A stretch of DNA of 64,000 bases from an uncultured Collinsella sp. (GTDB lineage: Bacteria > Actinomycetota > Coriobacteriia > Coriobacteriales > Coriobacteriaceae). Positions within the stretch are counted from its first letter, which is position 1; every line of letters begins with the position of its first letter. Below are positions 1 to 8,205 of this stretch, piece after piece. Position numbers and translations under genes: made by a program. The stretch spans positions 62,001 to 126,000 of the forward strand of contig CAAFZX010000022.1 in the NCBI GenBank assembly GCA_900767675.1, written 5' to 3'. The notes under the pieces were generated by a model, which did no database searches, was not told the origin of the DNA, and was given only the letters and a program-made list of their open reading frames with translations.

Positions 1-2
1 TC

Positions 3-842
3 AATTACTTCGAGAATGATTTTGAGCGATCGGCGCCCGAGGGGCGTTCGGGTTGGCTGGAGGGCATCGGTCTTAAAAATCCCGACAACACATCCGAGGG
101 CGAGCTCCCTAAATCGTGGATGATCCGAAACGGCATTCGCGTTTTGGCTAAAGGTTGCGGGATGGACGATCAGCGTCCCTTTAACGAGGCGGTTGCAACG
201 GCCCTGCACCGTCGTTTGCTGTCCCAGGGTGAGTTTGTTCCTTATACGGTTGAGCGGATGTTCGATGGCCCTGTGTGCCTGTGCGACGACTTTCTTGACG
301 GCCGCGAGGAATACGTTCCGGCTGTTTACGTTAAGGGCGCACTTGGTAGCCAGCGGGGAAACTCGACATACGACCGGTACTGCTGCTTCCTTAGCAAGCA
401 TGGTGTCGATGAGGCCGCTGTGAGAAGGTCTATGTCGCAGATGATTGTCTGCGATGCCCTTTTGGCCAACAGCGACCGCCATTGGCGAAACTTCGGCATC
501 ATCCGCAATGTCGACACCCTGGAGATAAGGCCTGCTCCGCTGTTCGATAGCGGCAACTGCCTGTGGTACAACGTACCAACTGCCGTGCTCGCAGCTGGGG
601 AGTTTGGGTTTTCCGCTAAGCCGTTTGGGCCCGACCCTTCCGCCCAGCTGGCGCTTGCGGACTCACTCGGTTGGTTCGACGCATCGCGACTGGACGGATT
701 TGTTGATGAGGCGATCGAGATTCTTTCGCAGAGCGAATGGGCGACGGCGGAGGGTCGACTCGAGGCCATTTGCCGCGGCCTCGAGCGTCGCGTAATCGAG
801 GTTGGTGCCGCTGTTGAAGTGCTTCGACACGTGCAGCGATAA
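3..842 (+). CDS. HipA-like Ser/Thr kinase domain protein, 5' end missing
   Basis: The reading frame is open from base 3, so the gene starts left of the window; 279 codons are visible. The stretch LLANSDRHWRNFG near base 460 matches the catalytic loop D-R-H-x-x-N of HipA-fold kinases, and PLFDSG about 20 residues later matches their metal-binding D. The upstream PDNTSEG segment is also typical of HipA-like proteins found near excisionase or helix-turn-helix genes in gut bacteria. HipA proteins phosphorylate translation factors or tRNA synthetases and often pair with an HTH antitoxin, but any partner would lie outside the window. It converges on mnmA with only 8 bases between the stop codons. 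Family assignment rests on motifs only; substrate unknown. Confidence 0.65.
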   Translation, partial: NYFENDFERSAPEGRSGWLEGIGLKNPDNTSEGELPKSWMIRNGIRVLAKGCGMDDQRPFNEAVATALHRRLLSQGEFVPYTVERMFDGPVCLCDDFLDGREEYVPAVYVKGALGSQRGNSTYDRYCCFLSKHGVDEAAVRRSMSQMIVCDALLANSDRHWRNFGIIRNVDTLEIRPAPLFDSGNCLWYNVPTAVLAAGEFGFSAKPFGPDPSAQLALADSLGWFDASRLDGFVDEAIEILSQSEWATAEGRLEAICRGLERRVIEVGAAVEVLRHVQR

Positions 843-850
843 ACCCGCGG

Positions 851-1951
851 CTACTTAAGCGCGCCGGTCACCGTGCCGCCGCCGAGGACGATGTCACCGC
901 GGTAGACGACGACGGCCTGTCCGGGGGCGATGGCGCGCTGCGGCTCGTCAAAAGTCAGCAGCATTTGCCCGTCTTCATCACGCGTAAGGGTCGCTGCCTG
1001 GTCTTTCTGACGGTAGCGGTACTTGGCACCTACGCGAATGCCGCCGGCGTCGAGCTCCGCCTCCATGCGCTCTGCCGGAGCGCTCCAGATCCAGTCGTTT
1101 GCCGTGAGCGCTGTGGCCGCCAGGTCCTCGGCCTCGCCCAAATGCACGGTGTTGCTGGCGGCATCGACGCCCGTCACATACACGGGATGCGCCATCGCGA
1201 CGCCCAGGCCCTTGCGCTGGCCTATGGTATAGCGCAGCGCGCCGTTATGGCGTCCGACCACGCTGCCGTCGCGCCACACAATGTCGCCCGGTGCAGCGGG
1301 ATGTCCGCAGCGGCGCTCGATATAGCCCGCGTAGTCGCCGTCTGGAATAAAACAGATGTCCTCGCTTTCGGCCTTCTGGGCGTTGGTAAAGCCCTGCTCG
1401 GCGGCTATGCGGCGCACGTCGCGCTCTTTGTCCAGGCCTGCCAGCGGAAAGATCGTGTGCGCCAGGCGCTCCTGCGTAAGCGAATACAAAAAGTAGCTCT
1501 GGTCCTTCTTGGGGTCCTCGCCGCGATACAGCTGCCAGGTGCCGTCTGACGCCTGGCTTGTTTTGGCGTAATGTCCCGTTGCGATGTAGTCGCAGCCCAT
1601 GTCCAGCGCCGCATCGAGCAGCGCGCCAAACTTAATGTGGCGGTTGCAGATAATGCACGGATTGGGCGTCAGCCCCTCCTGGTAGGCGTTCACAAAGCGC
1701 TCGATAACGTTGCGGTCGAACGTCTGCTGCAGGTCGAGCACATGGTGGGGTATCCCCAGGCGCTCGGCGACGGCCTTCGCGTCGGCGATGTCGCGGTCGA
1801 CCTTACTCATGCCCGTGGCGGGGTCGGGTGCAGGGCAGGTGAGGCGCATGGTGGCGCCGACGCATTCGTAGCCCTGGTTTTTGAGCAGGTACGCGGTCAC
1901 GCTGGAATCGACGCCGCCGCTCATGGCGACGAGCACGCGCTTGTTGTGCAT
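851..1951 (-). CDS. mnmA: tRNA-specific 2-thiouridylase MnmA
   Basis: MnmA transfers sulfur to U34 of tRNA-Lys, -Glu and -Gln in the cytoplasm. The 366-residue length is normal. Visible motifs are the PP-loop SGGVDSS at residues 10-16, the PNPCIICN segment holding the first catalytic cysteine (about residue 98), and EDICFIPDGDY with the second cysteine near residue 200; both cysteines are needed for the persulfide relay. The start ATG has AAGGAGA just upstream. It lies downstream of cysK in the same direction but is separated from it by a strong terminator, so the two are probably not one transcript, although cysteine is the ultimate sulfur donor for MnmA. Confidence 0.96.
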   Translation of the reverse strand: MHNKRVLVAMSGGVDSSVTAYLLKNQGYECVGATMRLTCPAPDPATGMSKVDRDIADAKAVAERLGIPHHVLDLQQTFDRNVIERFVNAYQEGLTPNPCIICNRHIKFGALLDAALDMGCDYIATGHYAKTSQASDGTWQLYRGEDPKKDQSYFLYSLTQERLAHTIFPLAGLDKERDVRRIAAEQGFTNAQKAESEDICFIPDGDYAGYIERRCGHPAAPGDIVWRDGSVVGRHNGALRYTIGQRKGLGVAMAHPVYVTGVDAASNTVHLGEAEDLAATALTANDWIWSAPAERMEAELDAGGIRVGAKYRYRQKDQAATLTRDEDGQMLLTFDEPQRAIAPGQAVVVYRGDIVLGGGTVTGALK

Positions 1952-1978
1952 GGGGAGGTTCTCCTTGGTGGCATGTGG

Positions 1979-2019
1979 CCAAAAAAGAAAAGCGGCGCGG
2001 GAGGCTGGTTCCGCGCCGC
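1979..2019 (-). terminator. Rho-independent terminator after cysK
   Basis: On the minus strand GCGGCGCGG and CCGCGCCGC form a 9-bp perfect stem with a 10-base loop (plus-strand arms 1992-2000 and 2011-2019), followed by a T-rich run (complement of 1981-1991). It sits about 110 bases after the cysK stop and just before mnmA. Confidence 0.85.
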
Positions 2020-2132
2020 AGACATTGTAGCAAGTTCGGGCGTCATGTGGGACACCCTGTTGGGATGAGCCCAGGCTGCCAGAAGAGAGGGGAGACCGGC
2101 GTGCCTTGGACCCGTTCTAAGAATGAGAAGCT

Positions 2133-3071
<939 letters not shown>

Positions 3072-3130
3072 GGTGAACCTCCAAAGTGTTCAAGTTGCTG
3101 GTTGCCGTGTGGTTTTACGGCGTGTCTAGC

Positions 3131-3176
3131 AGCTAAACCCATAAACCTTATAGGTTGTTCGTTTAGCTGTTGGCAA
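3131..3176 (-). promoter_or_regulatory. cysK promoter overlapped by a nested palindrome (candidate Rrf2 operator)
   Basis: On the minus strand a -35 box TTGCCA (3171-3176) and a -10 box TATAAG (3147-3152) are 18 bases apart. Over the same bases lies an inverted repeat: AGCTAAAC at 3131-3138 with GTTTAGCT at 3161-3168, and inside it AACC-TTATA-GGTT at 3144-3156 with nearly the same centre. A repressor bound here would block the -10 region. That the neighbouring Rrf2 protein binds it is inference. Confidence 0.55.
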
Positions 3177-3324
3177 GCATAGTAGACACTAAAGCCTAGT
3201 AATGCAATAGGAAATAGAAGATTATTACAAGCTGATTAACCATCTTGACCGGAACGGGTATTTTCAAACCCAATTTTTCGGCTAGAATTTCAACGGACTA
3301 AAAGACCGAAAGGCAGCACTATAT

Positions 3325-3753
3325 ATGTTGGTTTCTACTAAGGGCAGGTACGCCCTGCGCGTTATGGTTGACCTGGCCGAGCACCAGGCGGCCGGTCGCA
3401 TCCCGCTTAAAGAGATTGCGGCGCGTCAGGGTATTTCGGAGAAGTACCTCGAGAATATTCTGGCTACGCTCGTGCGCGCCAACATGCTCTCGGGCATGCG
3501 CGGCAAGGGCGGCGGCTATGTGCTCACGCGCCCGCCCGAGCAGTACACGGTGGGCGAGATCTTGCGCCTGACCGAGGGCAGCCTGGCGCCGGTCGCCTGC
3601 CTGGATGGCGACTGCAAGGGTTGTTCGCGCTCTGACGAGTGCCCCACGCTCGACGTGTGGAAGAACCTGGACAAGCTTATCAACGACTACCTCGACGGTG
3701 TGACGCTCGATCAACTTGTCGCTCCCAACGAAGGTTACGACTACGTGATCTAG
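3325..3753 (+). CDS. Rrf2-family transcriptional regulator (IscR/CymR-like)
   Basis: A 142-residue winged-helix regulator with the family N-terminus (VSTKGRYALR) and the recognition-helix region SEKYLENILATL. Cysteines at residues 92, 97, 100 and 106 occupy the place of the Fe-S ligands of IscR, so it may sense Fe-S status or cysteine supply. It is divergent from cysK, the classic arrangement for CymR/IscR-type control of sulfur genes. No isc or suf operon is adjacent. A possible -10 TAGAAT lies at 3283-3288. IscR and CymR cannot be told apart from sequence alone, though the four cysteines favour an Fe-S type. Confidence 0.88.
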   Translation: MLVSTKGRYALRVMVDLAEHQAAGRIPLKEIAARQGISEKYLENILATLVRANMLSGMRGKGGGYVLTRPPEQYTVGEILRLTEGSLAPVACLDGDCKGCSRSDECPTLDVWKNLDKLINDYLDGVTLDQLVAPNEGYDYVI

Positions 3754-3758
3754 CCCAC

Positions 3759-3789
3759 CTGCCATTTGGGGACGGGGTGGAAATGGCAG
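3759..3789. repeat. Short hairpin repeat with conserved GGGAC-type loop
   Basis: CTGCCATTT at 3759-3767 and AAATGGCAG at 3781-3789 are perfect 9-base arms around the loop GGGGACGGGGTGG. Related loops with different arms occur at 4935-4965, 26255-26285 and 61530-61566. It starts six bases after the Rrf2 stop codon. Confidence 0.6.
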
Positions 3790-3814
3790 ATTCTCTCGCC
3801 CTTTGAGACTTGGC

Positions 3815-3858
3815 AAATAAGAAGGCCGCCCATTTTTGTGATGGGCGGCCTTCGTTTT
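3815..3858. terminator. Bidirectional terminator between the Rrf2 gene and the holin-family gene
   Basis: AAGGCCGCCCAT (3822-3833) pairs with ATGGGCGGCCTT (3841-3852) around a short loop; A-rich bases precede it and CGTTTT follows, so it can end the convergent genes on both strands. Confidence 0.85.
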
Positions 3859-3893
3859 GGGCTGTTGAGACGGGCGCGGCCGGAATGGCCGTT

Positions 3894-4259
3894 TTAGCCC
3901 TCGGCGATGCTGTCGAGGATGCTGCGCATGATGGACACCAGGATGCTGCCCATAAAGGCCGATCCAAAGCTGGCGATGGAGATACCCGCGCCCAGCAGAT
4001 TGACCGACAGATAGCTGGCCAGCTCGAGCATAAAGCTGTTGACTACGAGCTGAAAAATACCCAGCGTAATGATCGTGAGCGGCAGCGAGATAACCGTCAG
4101 GAACGGCTTGACGAGCGAATCGACGATGTTCAGGAACAGTCCCACGAAGGCGAAACAGACCCAGGCCTCGGCAAAACCGAAGGGCTGGATGCCGGGGACG
4201 AGGAACGTGGCGATCGCGATGGCGATCGAAGTAAAGAGCCAGTTAAGCATAAAGCGCAT
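3894..4259 (-). CDS. Phage-holin-family IV-type membrane protein
   Basis: A 121-residue protein made almost wholly of four hydrophobic helices (approximately residues 4-25, 30-50, 55-85 and 92-115). This is the pattern of the small family annotated as phage holin family protein (the YvlD-like PF04020 group), which is chromosomal and widespread in Actinobacteria and Firmicutes and is not usually tied to prophage. No lysin or phage gene is near. Function unknown; some homologues belong to envelope-stress operons. It stands alone, converging on the Rrf2 gene. The start ATG has AAAGGATT nearby. Confidence 0.8.
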   Translation of the reverse strand: MRFMLNWLFTSIAIAIATFLVPGIQPFGFAEAWVCFAFVGLFLNIVDSLVKPFLTVISLPLTIITLGIFQLVVNSFMLELASYLSVNLLGAGISIASFGSAFMGSILVSIMRSILDSIAEG

Positions 4260-4583
4260 GGTGTGAATCCTTTCTTGCGCAGGGTGCGTTGGTGTCGAGT
4301 GAAGCGGTTTGCTGCGGCAGCTTGGACGGCTGCGCGGGTGTGCCGCCTTGTTCGGCCGCCCATTGTCTCAAATATTCGTGGAGCTTACGTGCGCATTCGG
4401 TTTCAAAACGGCGTTCGTCCTGAAAAACGCGCCGCTGGCAGAGAGTCTTGTCGCTTTAGTTTGGTGGTGTGCTACACTGCTACGGGCAAAAGCCACAGGC
4501 GTTGCCCTATTGCATAGAACGGGCGAACAATGCCCGATGTCAGTATCAACTTCGATGCCTTATGGCGGGTTTGGCGGTGATCG
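4260..4583. other. Intergenic stretch between divergent holin-family and YerC-like genes
   Basis: No supported gene. A possible -10 TACACT at 4473-4478 faces the YerC-like gene, leaving a leader of about 100 bases with a small hairpin (CGGGC ... GCCCG, about 4520-4537). I recognise no riboswitch here. Confidence 0.4.
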
Positions 4584-4883
4584 ATGAATATCGAGAACAT
4601 GTTTGACAAGCCTGATGTCAAGCAGCTGGTCCACGCATTTAGTCTTTTGGATGACGAGAAGGATATCCAGGCGTTTTTGACCGATATCTGCACGCCGCGC
4701 GAGATCTGCGATCTTTCGCAACGTCTGCAGGTTGCGCGTTATCTGGATGAGGGCGAGCCTTATGTTGAGGTTCAGGCCCGCACCGGCGCTTCGTCCACTA
4801 CGGTGAGCCGCGTGTCCAAGGCACTCAACGGCGAGTACGGCGGCTATCGCAAGATCCTCATCAAGCTGGAGGATGGCGAGTAG
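4584..4883 (+). CDS. YerC/YecD-type TrpR-like regulator
   Basis: A 99-residue protein of the TrpR-related YerC/YecD family. The segment CTPREICDLSQRLQVARYL followed by ARTGASSTTVSRVSKAL forms the TrpR-like helix-turn-helix core at about residues 36-83. These proteins lack a well-defined ligand and are often found near helicase or DNA-repair genes; here an AddAB-like pair follows after a terminator. The Shine-Dalgarno sequence is weak (GGCGGTGATCG). A strong terminator follows directly, so the gene is monocistronic. Confidence 0.85.
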   Translation: MNIENMFDKPDVKQLVHAFSLLDDEKDIQAFLTDICTPREICDLSQRLQVARYLDEGEPYVEVQARTGASSTTVSRVSKALNGEYGGYRKILIKLEDGE

Positions 4884-4908
4884 GCCAGCGGTAAAAACGA
4901 ATTGCGCA

Positions 4909-4935
4909 GAACCGTCCCTTCGGGGGCGGTTTTTT
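4909..4935 (+). terminator. Rho-independent terminator after the YerC-like gene
   Basis: AACCGTCCC (4910-4918) pairs with GGGGCGGTT (4923-4931) around a TTCG-type loop, and a run of T follows. The T run leads straight into a GGGAC-loop repeat. Confidence 0.9.
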
Positions 4936-5020
4936 GATCCTTTGGGGACGGAGGAAAACGGATCACTGGGTTAGACTGACCTCCTCGGTGATCCATTTTC
5001 CTCCGTCTCCAAGGGGTCAA
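4933..5020. repeat. Long hairpin made of two head-to-head GGGAC-loop repeats
   Basis: Bases 4939-4966 and 4988-5014 form a near-perfect inverted repeat about 27 bases long with a 21-base loop, and pairing extends outward through TTGATCC and GGGTCAA. The left half also holds its own small hairpin, TGATCC (4935-4940) with GGATCA (4960-4965). The left half recurs at 26255-26285. Confidence 0.75.
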
Positions 5021-5103
5021 ATCTGTTGGCGTGGGGCAAATCTGTCCGCGCGGGCGGGTAGGATGGAAACATTGAATATTGCGAACGGTTTGAGTGGAGG
5101 ACC

Positions 5104-8100
5104 ATGCCTGTTCGAATCTATACCACCAACGCCGGCGCGGATTTGAGCGATGCCGAGGCGGCGCTGCTTGCCGACCTTATTGCCCGCCACGGGCGTGCCG
5201 TGCTGCTGGCGCCAACGTTTGCCGAGCTCGACCTGTGCCGTCATGATGCGGCGGAAGCCGGCGTTTCGCTGGGTATTGACTACAAGACGCCTACATCGTG
5301 GCTTCGCTCGCTTTGGGAGCTTTTGGGCGACGGGCGCGGTTTCGTCGACAACCTGCAGCGCCAGATGCTGTTTTCGGACATGGTAGCGCGTCTCGACGAC
5401 GCCGACCTGCAGCCGCTTTCGCGCAGCCAGGGCACGGTGCGTATGCTCGCGCGTATGGCTCGCGATGTGCTGCCGGGTGTGGCAGGGACAGGTGCCGAGC
5501 GTTGCTGCGACAACGTTTGCAAGCCCAAGCCCAAAAGCGACGCCGAGGCTCGCGTGTTTGAACTTTTGTGCGCCTATGCGCGCGGTTTGGACCGTCGAGA
5601 TATGGTCGAGCCCTGCGAGGCGGCTGACATTATGGCCGGCGCTTTGGCCGACAACCTGCCGGGGTGCGCCCGCGCCGTTTGCGTGCGCGGCGTCACGTCA
5701 TTTACGTATAGCCTGCTCGAGCTGCTGTCCGCCGTGGCAAACAACGGGGGAGAGGTTGTCGTGCTGCTCGCCCGCGAGCAAGCGGCGATGCGTGAGGAGC
5801 TGGCCACGGCATTTGATGTCCGCGGTGTGCTGTTTGAGATCGCGCCGCTGGGGGAGGGCGCCGCCGCGCCCCAGACTGCCTCCAAGTCCGCTGCTCAGCC
5901 TGCCTTTATTGAGGTTGCCGGCCCCCATGCCCGTGCCCATGCTTATGCGGACGTCATCGATAAGTTGGTGAAAGCGCACAAGGAGTCCAAGGACGATAAA
6001 GCTGCTGCAACACCCGCCGACCCCGTACGCGTGCTCGTTGTTTCTGCCCGGGCACCCCAGCTGTTCGGCGAGCTTGCCGCTCGTTTGGCGGCGCGCCACG
6101 TTGCTGCCGAGACGGCCGAGTTCACGGCGTTTTCCCAATCCATTGCGGGCAGGCAGTTCACGGCGCTCGCCAACCTGATCGAGCGTATGAAGGCCGCCGA
6201 CGAAGGGGCAGCTTCTAAGACTGAGTGGTGGCCCGCTCCGGAGCTTACCGACTGGATTTACAGCCCGCTTTCGGGTGCCGACGCCGCCAGCGCGCGCACG
6301 TTCGACAAGAATATGCGACTGTCGCGCAGCAAGACCACTGCGGGCGTCAAGAGCCTGCTGCAGAGCGTGCAGGGCCAGGTGAGGGGCGCGCGTAAAGCGG
6401 CGAGCGACGAGAACTGGCTTAAGAACGTGCCGTGCGTGATCTCGGACGTGTTCCAGGCGCTGTGGCGCGACAAACCCGTGACGGCGCTCAAGGCCATGCT
6501 TGCCGTTGCCGAGGCACTGCCCGATCGCGCACTTGGCGGTCTCGACGGTCAGGCCCGTCGCCAGGCGGAGGTGGCCCTGCTGTGCCACGTCATCGACATT
6601 CTTATGAATGGCGCCCGTGCGCTCGACGTGTCGCAGGCCGCGACCGTGCCCGTGCTCGATGACATTCGAACCAAGGTGGACAAGCGTAGCTCCGCCTACG
6701 ATTACGAGACCTACGAGGTTGACCGTGCGCCACGCGCCCAGGTTCGCTTTGCTTCGCTTGCCGATGCGGCGGCTCTGCGCCCCGGCAGCTACGATGCCGT
6801 GCTGTTTGCCGATGTCGATCTGGACAGCTATCCGCTCTCACATGAAGAGGGGCCGCTGACCACACTGACGGCGAGCCTCGGTCGCGAGGGCGTGACGCTT
6901 GAGCCTGCGGCCTTGCTGCGCGCACGCTTTGGCCGCGCGATACAAGCGTCGCGTGGTCCGGTTACGCTCGCCCGTGTGACCCACGATCGTCAGGCGCGCG
7001 AGTGCTATCCGGCTGCCGTGTGGACCGAGTTGCGGGCGCACGCCGAGGCCACTGGCGCCGCCAAGGTTGCGTCTGTGGGCGAGGGCGGTATCGTTGCCGA
7101 TTTTGATCCAGCGGCCGGCGAGGGCATCGAGTGCAAGCGCGTCGCGTGCGAGGCTCCTCAGCATTTGAGTGAGGCGGCCGTGCCGTATCTGGTCCTGCGT
7201 CGCCGCGATGGCGAGGGCGAGAACGCGCCGCTCGTGCCGCGTCTAACGTCCGCCTCGCAGATCGAGGCGTACTCGACGTGCCCGCTGTGCTGGTTCGTGT
7301 CGTATCGCGTGAAGCCCCAGTCCATCGACGCGGGCTTTGGAAATATGGAGAAGGGCAACTTTGTCCACGATGTGCTGGAGCACCTGCATGCCCGCCTGCC
7401 CCAGGAGGGCATGGAGCGCGTGACGCCCGAGAATCTGCCGCGTGCTCAGGAGCTGCTGCGCGAGGTCTTTGACGAGACCTTGGCTGAGCACGCCGGCAAG
7501 CGAGGCACGGAGGGCCCGCTGGTGCCGCTCTCTGCGGTGGAGGAGCGCCAGGTGGCCGAGATCTTGCCGCAGCTGGAGGGCGTGCTTGCCTACGAGTCCG
7601 AGGCACTTGCCCCCTTTGCCCCGCGCTACCTGGAGTTCGCCTTCAACGAGCTCAAGGTCGAGTATGCCGGTTGGCCGCTTGGCGGGCGCATCGACCGCGT
7701 GGACGTGGACGCCGAGAATCGTGCCGTGGTGATCGACTACAAGCATCGCACGGGCGTTGAGGAGTTTAAGCTCGCCGACCCTACGGTGCGCGACGAGGAA
7801 TCGGGCACGGCGCCCATCGACGATCCGCGCTGGTTGCCGCCACATACCCAAACGCTCATCTACGCCCAGGCCATGCGCCGGGCGCTGGATTTGGACACCC
7901 GCGCGGCGCTCTACTTTTCGACCAAGGGCGGCAAGCCGGCGTTGCGCGGTGCCGCGAGCGCCGAGCTGCTCGAGGAGGAGCGTGGCGACGGTCGCATCCC
8001 GGGCCTTAAGAAAGGTTTCCCCGGCGAGGGTGGCAGCATGGACTTCGACGCCCTGCTCGATCGCGTGGAGGCCGGCATCGCCGAGCGCCTGCGCGAGCTC

Positions 8101-8202
8101 GAGGCAGGCAACGTTGCCGCCGTCGACCCGACGTCGGCTCAGGCCGCGCATGCGCGCTGCTCGTATAACCACGAAGGAACGTTTGTAAGGAGGGACGTGT
8201 AG
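5104..8202 (+). CDS. addB: AddB-like nuclease subunit of a RecBCD/AddAB-type complex
   Basis: A 1032-residue protein whose C-terminus carries a PD-(D/E)XK nuclease signature (RIDRVD then VIDYKHRTG, about residues 862-886). Upstream is a long helicase-like region without a clear Walker A, as expected for AddB-type subunits. The SxCPLCWF motif (Cys about 726 and 729) and a C-terminal Cys (about 1019) resemble part of the AddB iron-sulfur clasp, but I count fewer than the four usual ligands. It is followed 3 bases later by the AddA-like gene, so both are probably translated together and process double-strand ends for recombination. Neighbours ruvCAB and dnaE fit the theme. The subunit name is by role; divergence from Bacillus AddB is large. 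Confidence 0.8.
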   Translation: MPVRIYTTNAGADLSDAEAALLADLIARHGRAVLLAPTFAELDLCRHDAAEAGVSLGIDYKTPTSWLRSLWELLGDGRGFVDNLQRQMLFSDMVARLDDADLQPLSRSQGTVRMLARMARDVLPGVAGTGAERCCDNVCKPKPKSDAEARVFELLCAYARGLDRRDMVEPCEAADIMAGALADNLPGCARAVCVRGVTSFTYSLLELLSAVANNGGEVVVLLAREQAAMREELATAFDVRGVLFEIAPLGEGAAAPQTASKSAAQPAFIEVAGPHARAHAYADVIDKLVKAHKESKDDKAAATPADPVRVLVVSARAPQLFGELAARLAARHVAAETAEFTAFSQSIAGRQFTALANLIERMKAADEGAASKTEWWPAPELTDWIYSPLSGADAASARTFDKNMRLSRSKTTAGVKSLLQSVQGQVRGARKAASDENWLKNVPCVISDVFQALWRDKPVTALKAMLAVAEALPDRALGGLDGQARRQAEVALLCHVIDILMNGARALDVSQAATVPVLDDIRTKVDKRSSAYDYETYEVDRAPRAQVRFASLADAAALRPGSYDAVLFADVDLDSYPLSHEEGPLTTLTASLGREGVTLEPAALLRARFGRAIQASRGPVTLARVTHDRQARECYPAAVWTELRAHAEATGAAKVASVGEGGIVADFDPAAGEGIECKRVACEAPQHLSEAAVPYLVLRRRDGEGENAPLVPRLTSASQIEAYSTCPLCWFVSYRVKPQSIDAGFGNMEKGNFVHDVLEHLHARLPQEGMERVTPENLPRAQELLREVFDETLAEHAGKRGTEGPLVPLSAVEERQVAEILPQLEGVLAYESEALAPFAPRYLEFAFNELKVEYAGWPLGGRIDRVDVDAENRAVVIDYKHRTGVEEFKLADPTVRDEESGTAPIDDPRWLPPHTQTLIYAQAMRRALDLDTRAALYFSTKGGKPALRGAASAELLEEERGDGRIPGLKKGFPGEGGSMDFDALLDRVEAGIAERLRELEAGNVAAVDPTSAQAAHARCSYNHEGTFVRRDV

Positions 8203-8205
8203 ACC

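Noticed and set aside
3894..4259. Holin-like gene considered as a prophage remnant
   Set aside because: No lysin, capsid, integrase or attachment-site features nearby; this holin-named family is commonly chromosomal.
4933..5020. Long hairpin considered as an attC/integron site or a CRISPR leader
   Set aside because: No integrase, no repeat array, and each half is a member of a dispersed hairpin family.
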